Below are positions 8,187 through 16,267 of a stretch of 64,000 bases of DNA, in pieces. The DNA is from Streptomyces alanosinicus (GTDB taxonomy: Bacteria > Actinomycetota > Actinomycetes > Streptomycetales > Streptomycetaceae): positions 292,912 through 356,911 of the forward strand of contig NZ_BMVG01000008.1 of NCBI RefSeq assembly GCF_014650595.1, given 5' to 3'. A program made the position numbers and the translations under genes. The notes under the pieces were generated by a model. It saw only the letters and a list, made by a program, of their open reading frames with translations. It did not search any database and was not told where the DNA came from. Within the stretch, counting starts at the first letter, position 1. Each line of letters begins with the position of its first letter.

Positions 8187-10145
8187 TCAGGCCTTGGCGG
8201 GCTTGGCGCAGGAGCCCGCGGCACACGCCGTGAGCCACTGGTCGAAGTCGGCGTCATAGCGGGTGCCGATGCCGTCGTGGTAGACGGCGTATCCGCCGGC
8301 GTAGTCCCCGACGCGGAAGCGGGCGAGCATGTTCTGGATGTCGTCGGGATGGTTCTCGGCCATGTAGCGCACGGCGAGATAGCCCCACGGGTAGGTGCGG
8401 ATCGTGTCGCTGTTGTCGTAGGTGTTCTCGAAGAGGGTGCTCAGCTTGTACGTGTGCCGAGCCGCCTCCTGGACCGCCTGGTCGTCGGCGATGTTCCGGT
8501 AGCCGTAGGACACGTACTCCGCGAGGCCCTCGATCCACCACACGTCGGGCACCGAGATCTGCTGGTCGAAGGGGCCCTTCATGTCGTCGCGGCCGTCGAG
8601 GAAGTGCGTGTACTCGTGGTTGAGGTTCCAGATCCGGGCCGTGAAGCCGTCGTCGGAGCCCTTCTGGTACATGATCGACGTGGTGTGGTTGTCCGGGTCG
8701 GACGGGTTGCCGTCGAGCGTGATGCCGCCGTTGTCGGTGCTCACGCCCCAGATCGCGCCGGCGTAGGTCTGGTAGTCGGCGCGGCTCGCGAAGACCACGA
8801 GCTGGATGGCGGAGACGTACTGGCCGGGTATCGGGCCGTCGGCCTTCACCAGGCCGCGGAAGTAGCCGTCCTGGTGCAGCACGCTGGCGCAGACCGCGTC
8901 GAGGTCGGCGTCCGTGAGGTCCTGGGCGAGGATGCTGTGGTCCGCGTCGCAGGAGTGGGTGATCGGCAGGGCGGCCGCGGTCAGCTTGGCGGGCAGGTCG
9001 CAGACGTCGTAGTACGCGCAGTCGCTGCCGTCGTAGGCGTTCGCCTGCGTGGCGACGGCCACCCAGAGCGCGGCCGTCGGGCCGGTGATCGCGGACTGGT
9101 CCAGCAGATCCTTGGCGAGCGGCTTCACGGTCGCCTGGAGTTCCGGGTGTTCGACGTAACGGGCCAGGTTCATCCCCGCGTTGGAGTCCAGGAAGGCATT
9201 GCCGGTGCCGAGCAGGTCCGTGTGGTCCAGGGCGAACTCGTGCAGGGTGTCGGTGATCGACGGGTCCGCGACGACCGCCTTGACGTAGTCGGGGTTCCAA
9301 TTGCCACGCCACAGCGGGGTGTAGACGTCGTTGATCGCCCTGACCATGCTGTCCACGGAGTCGTACGAGCTGTCGTAGGCGCTCAACAACCGCTCGTAGA
9401 CGGGAAGATAGCGGCCCTGGAGGTCGGCGCTGTCGGTGAGGATGACGGTCTCGCCGAGGATGTCGCCGTTCACCGCCGACACATCGTTCGAGTGCGAGCG
9501 GGCGAAGAAGGCGTCCAGGCCGGCCGAGACGGCCTTGGTGAGCCGGGCGCCGTACGTGCCCACGTCCCCGGGATGGTTGAACTGCGCGTAGTAGCCGGCC
9601 CGCAGGAAGAGGACCAGCTGTTCCAGGCCGCCGGAGTCGTCGCCGCGGTACTGTCCGGCCGTGCGCGTGAACGCGGCCGCCACACTGAGCATCTGGGCCT
9701 CGACGAAGACGTTGTGCGCGTCCTGGCCGGTCACCGAGAACAGGGTGTTGACGCAGTCCGTCGTCGACGCCTTCACGAAGGCGACAAGGGCGGAGCCGCT
9801 GCGGCTGCCGAAGTCGCCGGGCGTACAGGAGGCCGCCCTCGCGGCCTTGCGGGCCGGAGCGGGTGACAGCGGCCGCAGGGGCGGGAGTTGGGCCGGACTG
9901 AGCCGCCGGGCCTGGCTCGCGGGACGCTCGGTGACGGCGTTGGCCGCGCCGGCCGGCGACGGCACCGGCACCTGCGCGCGGGACTGTGGGGCGGCACCGG
10001 TGTGCGGCTGCGGCGCCGCCAGCGCGGGCGTCGACAGCAGCCCGGCCAGGGTGACGCAGACGGCCGCGGCGCCGGCCACGCGTGCGGACGTACGGCGGTG
10101 TGTGCGGCCGGGCATGCGTCTGGGCGGCGCGAAGCGATAGCGCAT
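8187..10145 (-). CDS. Secreted M9 microbial collagenase
   Basis: 652-residue zinc metalloprotease of peptidase family M9. An Arg-rich N-region followed by AAVCVTLAGLLSTPALAAP gives a Sec/Tat-like signal peptide of about 45 residues. The gluzincin motif HEYTH lies at residues 510-514 and the third zinc ligand is Glu539 in WWIEGLAEYVSYGYRN. The N-terminal activator (M9_N-like) domain fills roughly residues 115-390. It stops soon after the catalytic domain, so it lacks the PKD and PPC-type collagen-binding domains seen in longer family members. Expected role: extracellular degradation of collagen or gelatin-like protein. The upstream region carries two kinds of repeated element, suggesting tight control. 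Confidence 0.9.
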   Translation of the reverse strand: MRYRFAPPRRMPGRTHRRTSARVAGAAAVCVTLAGLLSTPALAAPQPHTGAAPQSRAQVPVPSPAGAANAVTERPASQARRLSPAQLPPLRPLSPAPARKAARAASCTPGDFGSRSGSALVAFVKASTTDCVNTLFSVTGQDAHNVFVEAQMLSVAAAFTRTAGQYRGDDSGGLEQLVLFLRAGYYAQFNHPGDVGTYGARLTKAVSAGLDAFFARSHSNDVSAVNGDILGETVILTDSADLQGRYLPVYERLLSAYDSSYDSVDSMVRAINDVYTPLWRGNWNPDYVKAVVADPSITDTLHEFALDHTDLLGTGNAFLDSNAGMNLARYVEHPELQATVKPLAKDLLDQSAITGPTAALWVAVATQANAYDGSDCAYYDVCDLPAKLTAAALPITHSCDADHSILAQDLTDADLDAVCASVLHQDGYFRGLVKADGPIPGQYVSAIQLVVFASRADYQTYAGAIWGVSTDNGGITLDGNPSDPDNHTTSIMYQKGSDDGFTARIWNLNHEYTHFLDGRDDMKGPFDQQISVPDVWWIEGLAEYVSYGYRNIADDQAVQEAARHTYKLSTLFENTYDNSDTIRTYPWGYLAVRYMAENHPDDIQNMLARFRVGDYAGGYAVYHDGIGTRYDADFDQWLTACAAGSCAKPAKA

Positions 10146-10255
10146 CTGGATTCCTCCACGAAGGGATGCGCCTCGGTGGGGTGTTGAGGCGTGTGTGGCA
10201 CTGTCTCAGCGAGCCACCCGCCCCAACAATGCCGTGTGACATAGCACATGGCATT

Positions 10256-10290
10256 GACCGCTCATAACATCATGGATCGCTCATGACATC
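10256..10290. repeat. 19-bp-spaced direct repeats upstream of collagenase
   Basis: GACCGCTCATAACATC (10256-10271) recurs as GATCGCTCATGACATC (10275-10290), 14 of 16 bases identical, one and a half to two helical turns apart. They lie 110-145 bp upstream of the collagenase start and look like paired activator or repressor sites. Confidence 0.55.
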
Positions 10291-10294
10291 GCGG

Positions 10295-10348
10295 TGCGCC
10301 GTCGACCATGCGCCATTGGCAGTGCGCCATGGACCGTGCGCCAATGAC
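10295..10348. repeat. Four TGCGCC hexamers at exact 14-bp spacing
   Basis: TGCGCC starts at 10295, 10309, 10323 and 10337, a strict 14-bp period with partly conserved ATGG/ATTG-like sequence between copies. The array ends just before the stop codon of the LysR gene and lies about 150-200 bp upstream of the collagenase start. Confidence 0.6.
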
Positions 10349-10352
10349 CCCA

Positions 10353-11306
10353 CTAGGCCCCGGTGACGCTCCAGGTGCGCGAGGCCCAGGCGCGCAGGTG
10401 GGGTGCCTGGGCGACGAGATCGCGATAGGCGGCCGTGGCGGACTGGGAGAGGGCCTCCATGACCTCGCCGGTCACGGTGTCGGGCCGCCAGGCCAGTACA
10501 TAACGGCACCACAGCGGGGAGCCGACCAGCGGCTTGACCACGACGTGCGGGATCGGCCGCAGCGTCGGCTGGACGAGGGACACCCCGAGGCCGTCGGCGA
10601 TCATGCTCTGCAGCTGGGTCTGGTCGCCGAGGAACTCGTGCACGGTGACCGGTGTGAAGCCGGCCGCCGCACAGGCGTCGTAGAACACACCTGGCCAGCC
10701 GGCCCCGTCGTCCGGGGTGACGAACCACGCGTCCTCGGCCAGATCGGCGAGCTGGACCTGCGCGCACTGCCGCAGCCGGTGCCGGGAGGGCAGGGCGACG
10801 AACGTCGGCTCCGTGACGATCCCGCGGTGCCGCACCGCGTCGGAGTGGCGCAGCTCCATGCCCGGATAGTCGGCGGCGATGGCCGCGTCCACCGAGCCGT
10901 CCTCCAGCAGCTCGACGATCCGCGAGGAGGCGTAGACGCTGGTGACCGCGACGGACAGGTCCGGCAGCCGGGTGCGGATACGGGAGACCGTCCCGGACAG
11001 CATGGGCGAGTTGGTCGCCGCGACGCGCAGACTGCGGCGGGGCGGCGCGGCGGCCGGCCGGTGGCCGATGGCGTCGGCACGGGCCAGCACGTCGCGGGCC
11101 TGGGCGACGACCTCGACGCCGTAGCGGGTCGGCCGTACTCCGCTCGTGCCGCGTTCGAAGAGCGACTCGCCCAGGTGGCGTTCGATGCGCCGCAGCTGGG
11201 TGCTCACGGCGGGCTGCGAGTAGCCGAGCTGTGTCGCGGCGCGCCCCACACTGCCGGCGTCGGCGATCGCGCACAGCACCCGCAGGTGCCGCAGCTCCAG
11301 CTCCAT
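10353..11306 (-). CDS. LysR-family transcriptional regulator
   Basis: 317-residue LysR-type regulator. The winged helix-turn-helix occupies residues 1-60 (ELRHLRVLCAIADAGSVGRAATQLGYSQPAVSTQLRRIE), followed by a periplasmic-binding-protein-like effector domain with VQPTLRPIPHVVVKPL near the end. ATG at 11306 is chosen because GGGGAG lies eight bases upstream and the DNA-binding domain begins at once; the frame continues further upstream but only as low-complexity sequence. The gene reads toward the collagenase promoter region, so it may control the collagenase, but no target is proven. Confidence 0.88.
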   Translation of the reverse strand: MELELRHLRVLCAIADAGSVGRAATQLGYSQPAVSTQLRRIERHLGESLFERGTSGVRPTRYGVEVVAQARDVLARADAIGHRPAAAPPRRSLRVAATNSPMLSGTVSRIRTRLPDLSVAVTSVYASSRIVELLEDGSVDAAIAADYPGMELRHSDAVRHRGIVTEPTFVALPSRHRLRQCAQVQLADLAEDAWFVTPDDGAGWPGVFYDACAAAGFTPVTVHEFLGDQTQLQSMIADGLGVSLVQPTLRPIPHVVVKPLVGSPLWCRYVLAWRPDTVTGEVMEALSQSATAAYRDLVAQAPHLRAWASRTWSVTGA

Positions 11307-11528
11307 CGCACCACTCCCCGTTCCCGTCCCCGGCCGGCCCCGCGAGATCCGTTCGCCCCGTCCGGGAAAACGCGTGCTCACAGGCACCGCCGGCCGTGGT
11401 CGCGGCCGGCGGACCGAAGCGTCGCACCGTGCCGCGTCCGGCACAAGTCGCAGGTCCGCCGACCTCGGGCCCGCAGGTCCGCCGGCCGTGGCGCCGCCCG
11501 GTCGGTGTGCGGGCCGGCCCCTTGCACA

Positions 11529-11575
11529 GCACGCCCGGGTTCACGGCACGCCCAGGTCCACGGCACGCCCGGGCC
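11529..11575. repeat. 17-bp tandem repeat between LysR and imine-reductase-like genes
   Basis: GCACGCCCGGGTTCACG is followed by a second copy with two changes and a third partial copy. It sits in the 277-bp gap between the LysR start and the end of the next gene; nothing else is evident in that gap. Confidence 0.6.
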
Positions 11576-11583
11576 CGTTCGGC

Positions 11584-12471
11584 TCAGCGCCGGCCCAGGA
11601 CCTCCGCGACCCGGATGAAGCCGTCGGTGCCGTGGCCGAGGCCGATGGTGCGCCGGGCCAGGCCCTCCGCCGCGCGCATCACGCCCGCGTCGATGCCATG
11701 GGCTTCGGAGAGGCCGATGACATGGCTCATGGTCGAGGCGGCCGAGGTGAGGGGATTGATCGCCCCGGAGTAGCTGCCGTCGTCGGCGTCCTGCGCGAAC
11801 TCGGCGAAGAGCGGGGGCAGGATCGCGCCGATGCCCTGCGCGAAGGGGGCGAGTTCGCCGGCGGTGACCCCCTCGGCCCGGGCGATCGCCACAGCGTGCG
11901 CATAGCCCGCCATCGCCGTCCAGAAGAGGTCGAGCAGCGCGATGTCGAAGGTGGCGGCGCGCCCGATCTCCGCACCGAGGTGGGTGTGCCCGCCGCCCAG
12001 CGCCGCCAGCACGGGCCGGTACTCCTCGTACAGCTCCCGCGGTCCGCTGTACAGGAAGACGGCTTCGGGTGTTCCGATGCTGGGGGCCGCGGTCATGATC
12101 GCGCCGTCCAGGTAGCGGATGCCGTGCTCCTCGGCCCACCGGGCCGTCCGCCGGGCCCGGTCCGGGGTGTCGGCGCTCAGGTTCACGACGGTATGGCCCT
12201 TGAGCGCGCGGGTGACGGAGTCGGGGCGCAGGACGGCGTCGGCCGCGTCGTAGTTCACCACGCAGACCACCGTCAGATCCCCGGCGGCCACCGCCTCCTC
12301 CGCCGTCGCGGCGCCGGCCGCGCCCTGCGCGATCAGTTCCCGGTCCCTGCCCGGTGTGCGGTTCCAGACCGTGGTCCGCAGCCCCGCCCTCAGGAACGCG
12401 CCGGCCAGCGCGCGGCCCATCGGACCGAGACCGAGCACGGTGACGGAAGGAAGATTCGTGGACGTGGACAT
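11584..12471 (-). CDS. Imine reductase-like NADPH-dependent dehydrogenase
   Basis: 295-residue member of the 6-phosphogluconate-dehydrogenase/beta-hydroxyacid-dehydrogenase fold. The N-terminal Rossmann motif is VTVLGLGPMGRALAGAFL, with WNRTPGR after the second strand, which favours NADP(H). The all-helical C-terminal domain carries FDIALLDLFW and the family glycine-rich segment GSYSGAINPL. The combination of GLGPMG, the YLDGAIMTAAPSIGTPEAVFLYSG loop region and length fits imine-reductase-like proteins, which reduce cyclic imines, rather than classical hydroxyisobutyrate dehydrogenase, whose catalytic Lys I cannot place. Divergent from an HxlR regulator with only 55 bp between them, so control by that regulator is likely. 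Confidence 0.75.
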   Translation of the reverse strand: MSTSTNLPSVTVLGLGPMGRALAGAFLRAGLRTTVWNRTPGRDRELIAQGAAGAATAEEAVAAGDLTVVCVVNYDAADAVLRPDSVTRALKGHTVVNLSADTPDRARRTARWAEEHGIRYLDGAIMTAAPSIGTPEAVFLYSGPRELYEEYRPVLAALGGGHTHLGAEIGRAATFDIALLDLFWTAMAGYAHAVAIARAEGVTAGELAPFAQGIGAILPPLFAEFAQDADDGSYSGAINPLTSAASTMSHVIGLSEAHGIDAGVMRAAEGLARRTIGLGHGTDGFIRVAEVLGRR

Positions 12472-12526
12472 GTTTCAACTCCCCGTAGAGACAGACAAGG
12501 TGGCCGTACGGCCTGGTGGGAAAAGA

Positions 12527-12901
12527 ATGAGGACGCCAATGACACGCAGCCGCGCCCAGGACCCGGACGTCTGCGGAGTGACCGCCGCGATCGCCGTCAT
12601 CGACGGCAAGTGGAAGACGTCCCTGCTCTGGCTGCTGGAGTCCGGACCGCACCGGCCCGCCGAACTACGGCGCCGGCTGCCGGGGTTGAGCGAGAAGGTG
12701 CTCACTCAGGCGCTGCGCGAGATGGCGGAGGACGGGCTGGTGCACCGGGAGGTGTACGACGTGCTGCCGCCGAAGACGGTGTACACGCTGACCGGTCTCG
12801 GCCGCGATCTGTCCGAGGCCCTGGGCCCTGTGTCCGACTGGGGACATGGGCACCTGGACCGGCTGCGCGAACGCGAACGCGAACGCGAGGCGGCTTCCTG
12901 A
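12527..12901 (+). CDS. HxlR-family transcriptional regulator
   Basis: About 124-residue winged-helix regulator of the HxlR (DUF24) family: IDGKWKTSLLWLLESGPHRPAELRRRLPG is the typical start, followed by LSEKVLTQALREMAEDGLVHREVYD. One Cys occurs near the N-terminus (DPDVCGVTAAI), as in redox- or electrophile-sensing members. Two in-frame ATGs are possible, 12527 and 12539; the second has GAGGA at good spacing and the first has GTGGGA. The C-terminus is an Arg-Glu repeat encoded by a CGAACG hexamer array. The divergent imine-reductase-like gene is the obvious target. Confidence 0.85.
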   Translation: MRTPMTRSRAQDPDVCGVTAAIAVIDGKWKTSLLWLLESGPHRPAELRRRLPGLSEKVLTQALREMAEDGLVHREVYDVLPPKTVYTLTGLGRDLSEALGPVSDWGHGHLDRLREREREREAAS

Positions 12902-13313
12902 CCCAGGGTCAGTTTCCTGGCACACCATCGCACCCACCTCCTCTCGCGCTGTCGCCCTCGCCCCTGACCTCGTGAAACAGCCTCTCCCGGCCGGGCGGCG
13001 CTGCCAAGTACGCACAAAAAAGTGGGTGTCCGCCGGCCGACGGGCCACACCGGTACGAGGTGGTCAGGGCCTGCTGGTCGTCGGGCCGGGCCATGGTGGC
13101 CGTCAGGACGAGGGCGGTGACGCGCTCGACGACGCTGTGGCGGGCGGCAGGGCCGCCCAGGATGCGGCCGGCCGTAGGCGCCGGCGGTACTGCTGCCGGC
13201 ACCGTGGGCCAGGACGAGGCCGGAGCCGGAGCCGAGGCGGGTGGCGGACGCACGCCAGTTCGTGTGCGGGCGGCGTTGCCGCCGACCGAGCCGATGGCCG
13301 GCACCGGTCGCGG
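12902..13313. other. Intergenic stretch without a recognisable gene
   Basis: About 410 bp. A weak minus-strand frame can be read (ending in ERVTALVLTATMARPDDQQA-like sequence), which might be an eroded gene tail, but it has no start, motif or ribosome binding site. An A6 run lies near 13,015. Confidence 0.4.
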
Positions 13314-13364
13314 CCGGACACCGCCGCCTCGCCCGGTCCCGTCGGGCGAGGCGGCGGTGTCCGG
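13314..13364 (-). terminator. Hairpin terminator after quinone reductase
   Basis: Perfect 22-bp inverted repeat (13314-13335 and 13343-13364) with a 7-base loop, directly after the stop codon of the minus-strand oxidoreductase gene. Confidence 0.85.
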
Positions 13365-13365
13365 G

Positions 13366-14271
13366 TCAGGGCACCAGGACGGCCTTGCCCTGGTTGCGGT
13401 GGGCCTCCAGGTCGGCGTGGGCCCGGGCGGCCTCGGCGAGCGGGTAGGTACGCCAGACCGGCACGGTGAGCTGTCCGGCGGCGGCCAGTCGCACCAGCTC
13501 CGGCAGGTCCGCTCCACCCTGATCCGCGGTGCCGGCGCTGAACCGGACGCCGTGCTGCGCGGCGGCCATGTCGGCGATGGTGATGACCTTGTCCGCGTCG
13601 CCGGTCAGGGCGACGGAGCCGGCGAGCACGCCGGCACCGGAGGCGTCGAACACGAAGTCCACGCCGCCCGCGGCGGCGGCCGCCACCCGCTCCGCCCAGC
13701 CGTCGCCATAGCGGACGGCGGTGGCTCCGAAGCCGGTGACGCGCTCCAGGTCGCGCTCGGCGGCGGTGCCGATGACGGTGATCCCGCGGGCGGCGGCCAG
13801 CTGGACCGCGAGGACGCCGACGCTGCCGGCGGCGCCATGGACGAGCAGGGTCCGGCCGGCCTGGACGCCCAGCCGGCCCAGCACGCGGGAGGCGGTCAGG
13901 CCGACGGTGACCAGCGAGGCGGCGACCTCCCAGGACAAGGCCCCGGGCTTGGCCGCCCGCCGCTCCAGCAGGGCGTACTCGCCGTAGCCGCCGCCCACGG
14001 TGGCGCCGAGGACCTCGTCCCCGACCGCCGCGTCGGCGCCCTCGCCGACGGCGTCGACGACACCGGACGCGTCGAGGCCGGGGATCACGGGGAAGTCGGC
14101 CGGGGCCATGCGGGCCATCAGGCCGGACCGGAGCTTCATGTCGATCGGGTTCACGGAGGCGGCCCTGACCTTGATGCGGACCTGGCCCGGGCCCGGCTCC
14201 GGCGGGCTGACCTCGGTCAGCCGGAGCACCTCGGGCCCGCCGTACTCGGAGTAGGTGATTGCTTGGGACAT
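13366..14271 (-). CDS. NADPH:quinone oxidoreductase, zinc-less MDR family
   Basis: 301-residue medium-chain dehydrogenase/reductase lacking the zinc-binding cysteines, hence a quinone or enone reductase. The N-terminal GroES-like domain holds VRAASVNPIDMKLRSG and PVIPGLDASGVV; the cofactor domain has LLVHGAAGSVGVLAVQLA near residue 130. I placed the start at the ATG giving MSQAITYSEYGG, which is preceded by GGGAG; an upstream in-frame start adds 17 non-conserved residues. It follows the Old Yellow Enzyme gene by 79 bp on the same strand, and both are divergent from a MarR regulator. Together they look like an electrophile/quinone detoxification unit. Confidence 0.88.
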   Translation of the reverse strand: MSQAITYSEYGGPEVLRLTEVSPPEPGPGQVRIKVRAASVNPIDMKLRSGLMARMAPADFPVIPGLDASGVVDAVGEGADAAVGDEVLGATVGGGYGEYALLERRAAKPGALSWEVAASLVTVGLTASRVLGRLGVQAGRTLLVHGAAGSVGVLAVQLAAARGITVIGTAAERDLERVTGFGATAVRYGDGWAERVAAAAAGGVDFVFDASGAGVLAGSVALTGDADKVITIADMAAAQHGVRFSAGTADQGGADLPELVRLAAAGQLTVPVWRTYPLAEAARAHADLEAHRNQGKAVLVP

Positions 14272-14350
14272 CGGGAACTCCCGGTTGGAGATCGGAGAGG
14301 GGAACCGCACGTTCTGTCTCACCGTGCGACCCTGGGGGCGGGGCCGCCGC

Positions 14351-15421
14351 TCAGGCGGTGAGGGTGGGGTAGTCGGTGTAGCCGCGGTGGTCGCCGCCGT
14401 AGAACGTGGCCGTGTCCGGCGTGTTGAACGGGCCGCCGGCGGCGAGGCGGGCCGGCAGGTCGGGGTTGGCCAGGAACAGCGCGCCGTAGGCGATCAGGTC
14501 CGCGCTGCCGTCGTCGAGCAGGTCCAGCGCCTCGGGGCCGGTGGCGGCCGGGTGGGTGAAGGGGTTGAGAACGAAGGTGCCGGGGAACCGCTTGCGCAGC
14601 TCCCGGGTCAGCTCCCGGTCCGGGCCCTCCATCAGGTGCAGATAGGCCAGGTCCAGGCCGGCGAGTCGGTCCAGCAGCGCCCGGTAGACCTCGGCCGGGT
14701 CGGGCTCGGCGATGTCGTTGTACGGGTTCCCGGGCGAGATCCGCAGTCCCACCCGGTGGCTGCCGATCGCCTCGGCCACGGCAGTGACCACCTCGACGGC
14801 GAAGCGGATCCGGCCCTCGGCGGCGCCGCCCCAGGCGTCGGTGCGCCGGTTGGTGTTGGGCGCGAGGAACTGGTGGACCAGGTAGCCGTTGGCGCCGTGG
14901 ATCTCCACGCCGTCGAACCCGGCCTCGACGGCGCCCCGGGCCGCGGCGGCGAAGTCGTCGACGGTCTGCCGGATCTCCGCCTCGGTCAGCTCCTTCGGCG
15001 TCACGAAGTCCTTCGGTCCCTCATGGGTGAAGACCTGCCCCTGGGCCGGCACCGGCGACGGAGCCACCGGCACCAGGCCCTCCGGCAGCAGGCTCGGGTG
15101 GCCGATCCGGCCGGTGTGCATCAGCTGCGCGAAGATCACCCCGCCCTCGCGGTGCACCGCGTCGGTCACCTGCCGCCACGCCGCGATCTGCTCCGCGGAG
15201 TGCAGGCCGGGGGTGTCGGGGTAGCCCTGGCCGACCGGCGAGGGCTGGATGCCCTCCGTGACGATCAGCCCGGCGCCGGCCCGCTGTGCGTAGTAGGCGG
15301 CCATCAGATCCGTCGGGCTCGCGCCGGCCCCGTAGGCGCGGCTGCGGGTCATGGGCGCCATCGCGATGCGGTTGGCCAGGCGCTTGCCGCCCAGATCGAT
15401 CGGTTCGAATGCAGTGGTCAT
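14351..15421 (-). CDS. Old Yellow Enzyme-type alkene reductase
   Basis: 356-residue FMN-dependent ene-reductase of the NemA/OYE family. The TIM-barrel begins FEPIDLGGKRLANRIAMAPM, FMN and substrate contacts include AQLMHTGRIGHP and the substrate-binding pair His/Asn in EIHGANGYLVHQFL near residue 172, and the C-terminal phosphate-binding part is LIAYGALFLANPDLP. It reduces activated C=C bonds of enones, maleimides or nitro compounds with NADPH. First gene of a probable two-gene operon with the quinone reductase; the divergent MarR gene is probably its repressor. Confidence 0.92.
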   Translation of the reverse strand: MTTAFEPIDLGGKRLANRIAMAPMTRSRAYGAGASPTDLMAAYYAQRAGAGLIVTEGIQPSPVGQGYPDTPGLHSAEQIAAWRQVTDAVHREGGVIFAQLMHTGRIGHPSLLPEGLVPVAPSPVPAQGQVFTHEGPKDFVTPKELTEAEIRQTVDDFAAAARGAVEAGFDGVEIHGANGYLVHQFLAPNTNRRTDAWGGAAEGRIRFAVEVVTAVAEAIGSHRVGLRISPGNPYNDIAEPDPAEVYRALLDRLAGLDLAYLHLMEGPDRELTRELRKRFPGTFVLNPFTHPAATGPEALDLLDDGSADLIAYGALFLANPDLPARLAAGGPFNTPDTATFYGGDHRGYTDYPTLTA

Positions 15422-15460
15422 GGCTCAAGCCCTTCAGGTGGTGGATGCCGGTCGAATTAC

Positions 15461-15472
15461 CTGTCCGAACAG
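15461..15472. promoter_or_regulatory. Candidate MarR operator
   Basis: CTGTCCGAACAG is a near-palindrome flanked by TTAC and TAA, 40 bp upstream of the Old Yellow Enzyme start. A related sequence, CTGTTCGAGCAA, lies at 15606-15617 close to the MarR start. Two similar sites, one next to each divergent gene, fit control of both by the MarR protein. Confidence 0.5.
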
Positions 15473-15648
15473 TAAAGTGCCCGAGAAGCATTCCACAAAC
15501 CGGCATGACGACCATCACAAGGAGGGACACAAGGAGGGGAAACTCGCGCGAATTCGCCGGTCTGCCCCACCGAGATCCGTAGCCAGGCACCCGGTGAGAG
15601 GTATCCTGTTCGAGCAATATTCACGACGGGAACAGGGGCGTTCAGACC

Positions 15649-16164
15649 ATGACGGAGTCCGCAGCCAGCAGTGAGGGGTGCCCTCAGGCCCTGGCGAGCG
15701 GGGCCATCCCCCTGCCCGCGGCCGCCGTTGGCGGACCCATCAGTCACGCGATCTTCCGGGTGGCCCGCACCCACCGCATGATCGCCGGGCACCTCCTGCG
15801 CCGCGTGGGTCTGCACCCTGGCCAGGAGCTGGTGATGATGCAGCTGTGGGAGCTCGGACCACAGCGACAGGTCGACCTCGTCCGGCTGCTCGACTCCGAC
15901 GCCGCCACCATGACCCGCACCATCCGGCGCCTCGAACACGCCGGTTTCGTCCGCCGCTCCCCCTGCGCCGACGACAAGCGCGCCTCCGTCATCGAGGCCA
16001 CCACCGCCAGCCACGCCCTACGCAAGGAGGTCGAGCACCTCTGGCGCCAGCTGGAGGACGCCACCGTCGGCGACACCGGCGACGACGAACAGGCCACCGT
16101 CCTGCGCGCCCTGGAGGACATCGAGCAACGGCTCGTCCGCGCCGCCGCACGGCTCGGCACCTGA
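15649..16164 (+). CDS. MarR-family transcriptional regulator
   Basis: 171-residue winged-helix regulator. The N-terminal 30 residues are a variable extension; helix alpha1 begins ISHAIFRVARTHRMIAGHLL. The DNA-binding core is RQVDLVRLLDSDAATMTRTIRRLEHAGFVRR followed by the wing DDKRASVI. Cysteines at about positions 11 and 109 (RRSPCADDKR) might sense oxidants or electrophiles, which would suit the neighbouring ene-reductase and quinone reductase. ATG at 15649 is the start; the 227-bp intergenic region holds the candidate operators. Confidence 0.87.
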   Translation: MTESAASSEGCPQALASGAIPLPAAAVGGPISHAIFRVARTHRMIAGHLLRRVGLHPGQELVMMQLWELGPQRQVDLVRLLDSDAATMTRTIRRLEHAGFVRRSPCADDKRASVIEATTASHALRKEVEHLWRQLEDATVGDTGDDEQATVLRALEDIEQRLVRAAARLGT

Positions 16165-16214
16165 CGGACCACGACGACGACGGCCACCGACCAGTTAAAG
16201 TGCGCCCTCATTTG

Positions 16215-16229
16215 CCTAAATGCTTTAGG
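16215..16229. promoter_or_regulatory. Palindromic operator upstream of TetR gene
   Basis: CCTAAA-TGC-TTTAGG, perfect 6-bp arms around a 3-bp centre, in an AT-rich patch 38 bp upstream of the TetR start. This is the expected form and position of an autoregulatory TetR operator. Confidence 0.6.
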
Positions 16230-16267
16230 TATCTCCATAATCACTTATGGCAGAGAGGGGAGAGCAG

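Noticed and set aside
12909..13517. Possible minus-strand gene tail upstream of the quinone reductase terminator
   Set aside because: No start, no motif; it overlaps the strong hairpin and the end of the quinone reductase gene.
15405..15421. Sequence GGTTCGAAT resembling a tRNA T-loop
   Set aside because: It lies at the start of the Old Yellow Enzyme gene with no cloverleaf around it.
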